Made by a program: the position numbers and the translations under genes. Positions 63,923-64,000 of a stretch of DNA of 64,000 bases are shown here, in pieces. Numbering within the stretch: position 1 is the stretch's first letter; every line of letters begins with the position of its first letter. The DNA lies in assembly GCF_004307455.1 (NCBI RefSeq), contig NZ_SEWX01000006.1, positions 1-64,000 of the forward strand, given 5' to 3'. The notes under the pieces are model-generated. The model searched no databases. It worked only from the letters and a program-made list of their open reading frames with translations, and was not told where the DNA came from. The stretch is from Aquirufa nivalisilvae. GTDB taxonomy: Bacteria; Bacteroidota; Bacteroidia; Cytophagales; Spirosomataceae.

Positions 63923-64000
63923 TTATTCAAATGCTTTATTAACTAAGGCAGCCTGCTCTTCAGCATGCACCTTTAAGAATCCTGTGGCAGGAGATGCACT
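63923..64000 (-). CDS. sucA: 2-oxoglutarate dehydrogenase E1, C-terminus (partial)
   Basis: Only the last 25 residues are in the window, ending LVNKAFE. The segment SPATGFLKVHAEEQAALV matches the conserved end of SucA (SPATG...KVH..EQ). It is 22 bases upstream of sucB on the same strand, completing the sucA-sucB-lpd order. The gene continues beyond the right edge. Confidence 0.88.
   Translation of the reverse strand, partial: SASPATGFLKVHAEEQAALVNKAFE

Overview
This 64 kb window is AT-rich and comes from a member of the Bacteroidota, most likely a Cytophagales-type aerobe. The evidence is several TonB-dependent receptors with an N-terminal carboxypeptidase-regulatory-like domain, a Sec-exported clade II nitrous oxide reductase, DUF4290, a membrane-linked AraC-type regulator, and starts without clear Shine-Dalgarno sequences. 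The genus is not claimed. The right part is core chromosome; the left and middle are accessory.

Layout. 0.3-8 kb is an amino-sugar/sugar island: a Tat-exported Gfo/Idh/MocA oxidoreductase, a NagX-like acyltransferase, nagB and nagA on the plus strand, meeting a minus-strand set of an MFS sugar porter, a second Tat oxidoreductase and a DUF1080 lipoprotein. A large TonB receptor (8.3-10.8 kb) diverges from that set. 10.9-14.9 kb (minus) holds a BNR-propeller protein with a Cys cluster, a second TonB receptor and a small Cys-motif protein, which I read as a possible copper-acquisition set. 14.9-24.6 kb is a nitrous-oxide-respiration locus: a polytopic membrane protein and a Crp/Fnr regulator, divergent from cytochrome c, nosZ, a fasciclin lipoprotein, a membrane-nosL fusion, nosD, nosF, nosY, a CopD-like protein and a Cys-rich exported protein. 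An FNR-type operator and a perfect inverted repeat lie in the divergent promoter. 24.6-32.2 kb carries a GAF/PAS hybrid kinase, two small beta-barrels, an AraC-type regulator and a bestrophin.

32.5-46.6 kb is the outstanding region: a lasso-peptide (RiPP) locus with fourteen tandem precursor genes plus two decayed copies. It encodes a cyclase of the asparagine-synthetase type lacking the glutaminase Cys, a transglutaminase-like leader peptidase, a PqqD-like recognition element, an ABC exporter and a TonB receptor. It also has four candidate tailoring or supply enzymes: an APS kinase (PAPS supply), a sulfotransferase, an HPr-kinase-like kinase and a SET-domain methyltransferase. Every precursor has the leader motif W-x-x-P-x-[ILM]-x-x-W and a core in which an invariant Asp is followed four residues later by Lys or Arg. 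If cleavage is at a fixed distance from the first Trp, the predicted rings are exactly 7, 8 or 9 residues. Leaders and cores look shuffled between copies, and a three-gene block is duplicated. A decayed fragment of the exporter lies beyond the receptor.

47.4-64 kb holds a second hybrid kinase paralogous to the first, a tRNA-Arg(ACG), an enoyl-CoA hydratase, a frameshifted four-helix-bundle gene bounded by inverted repeats, rpoN, asnS, dgkA, DUF4290, murA (with the catalytic Cys replaced by Asp), a MATE pump, a sialidase, mscL, lpd, sucB and the 3' end of sucA.
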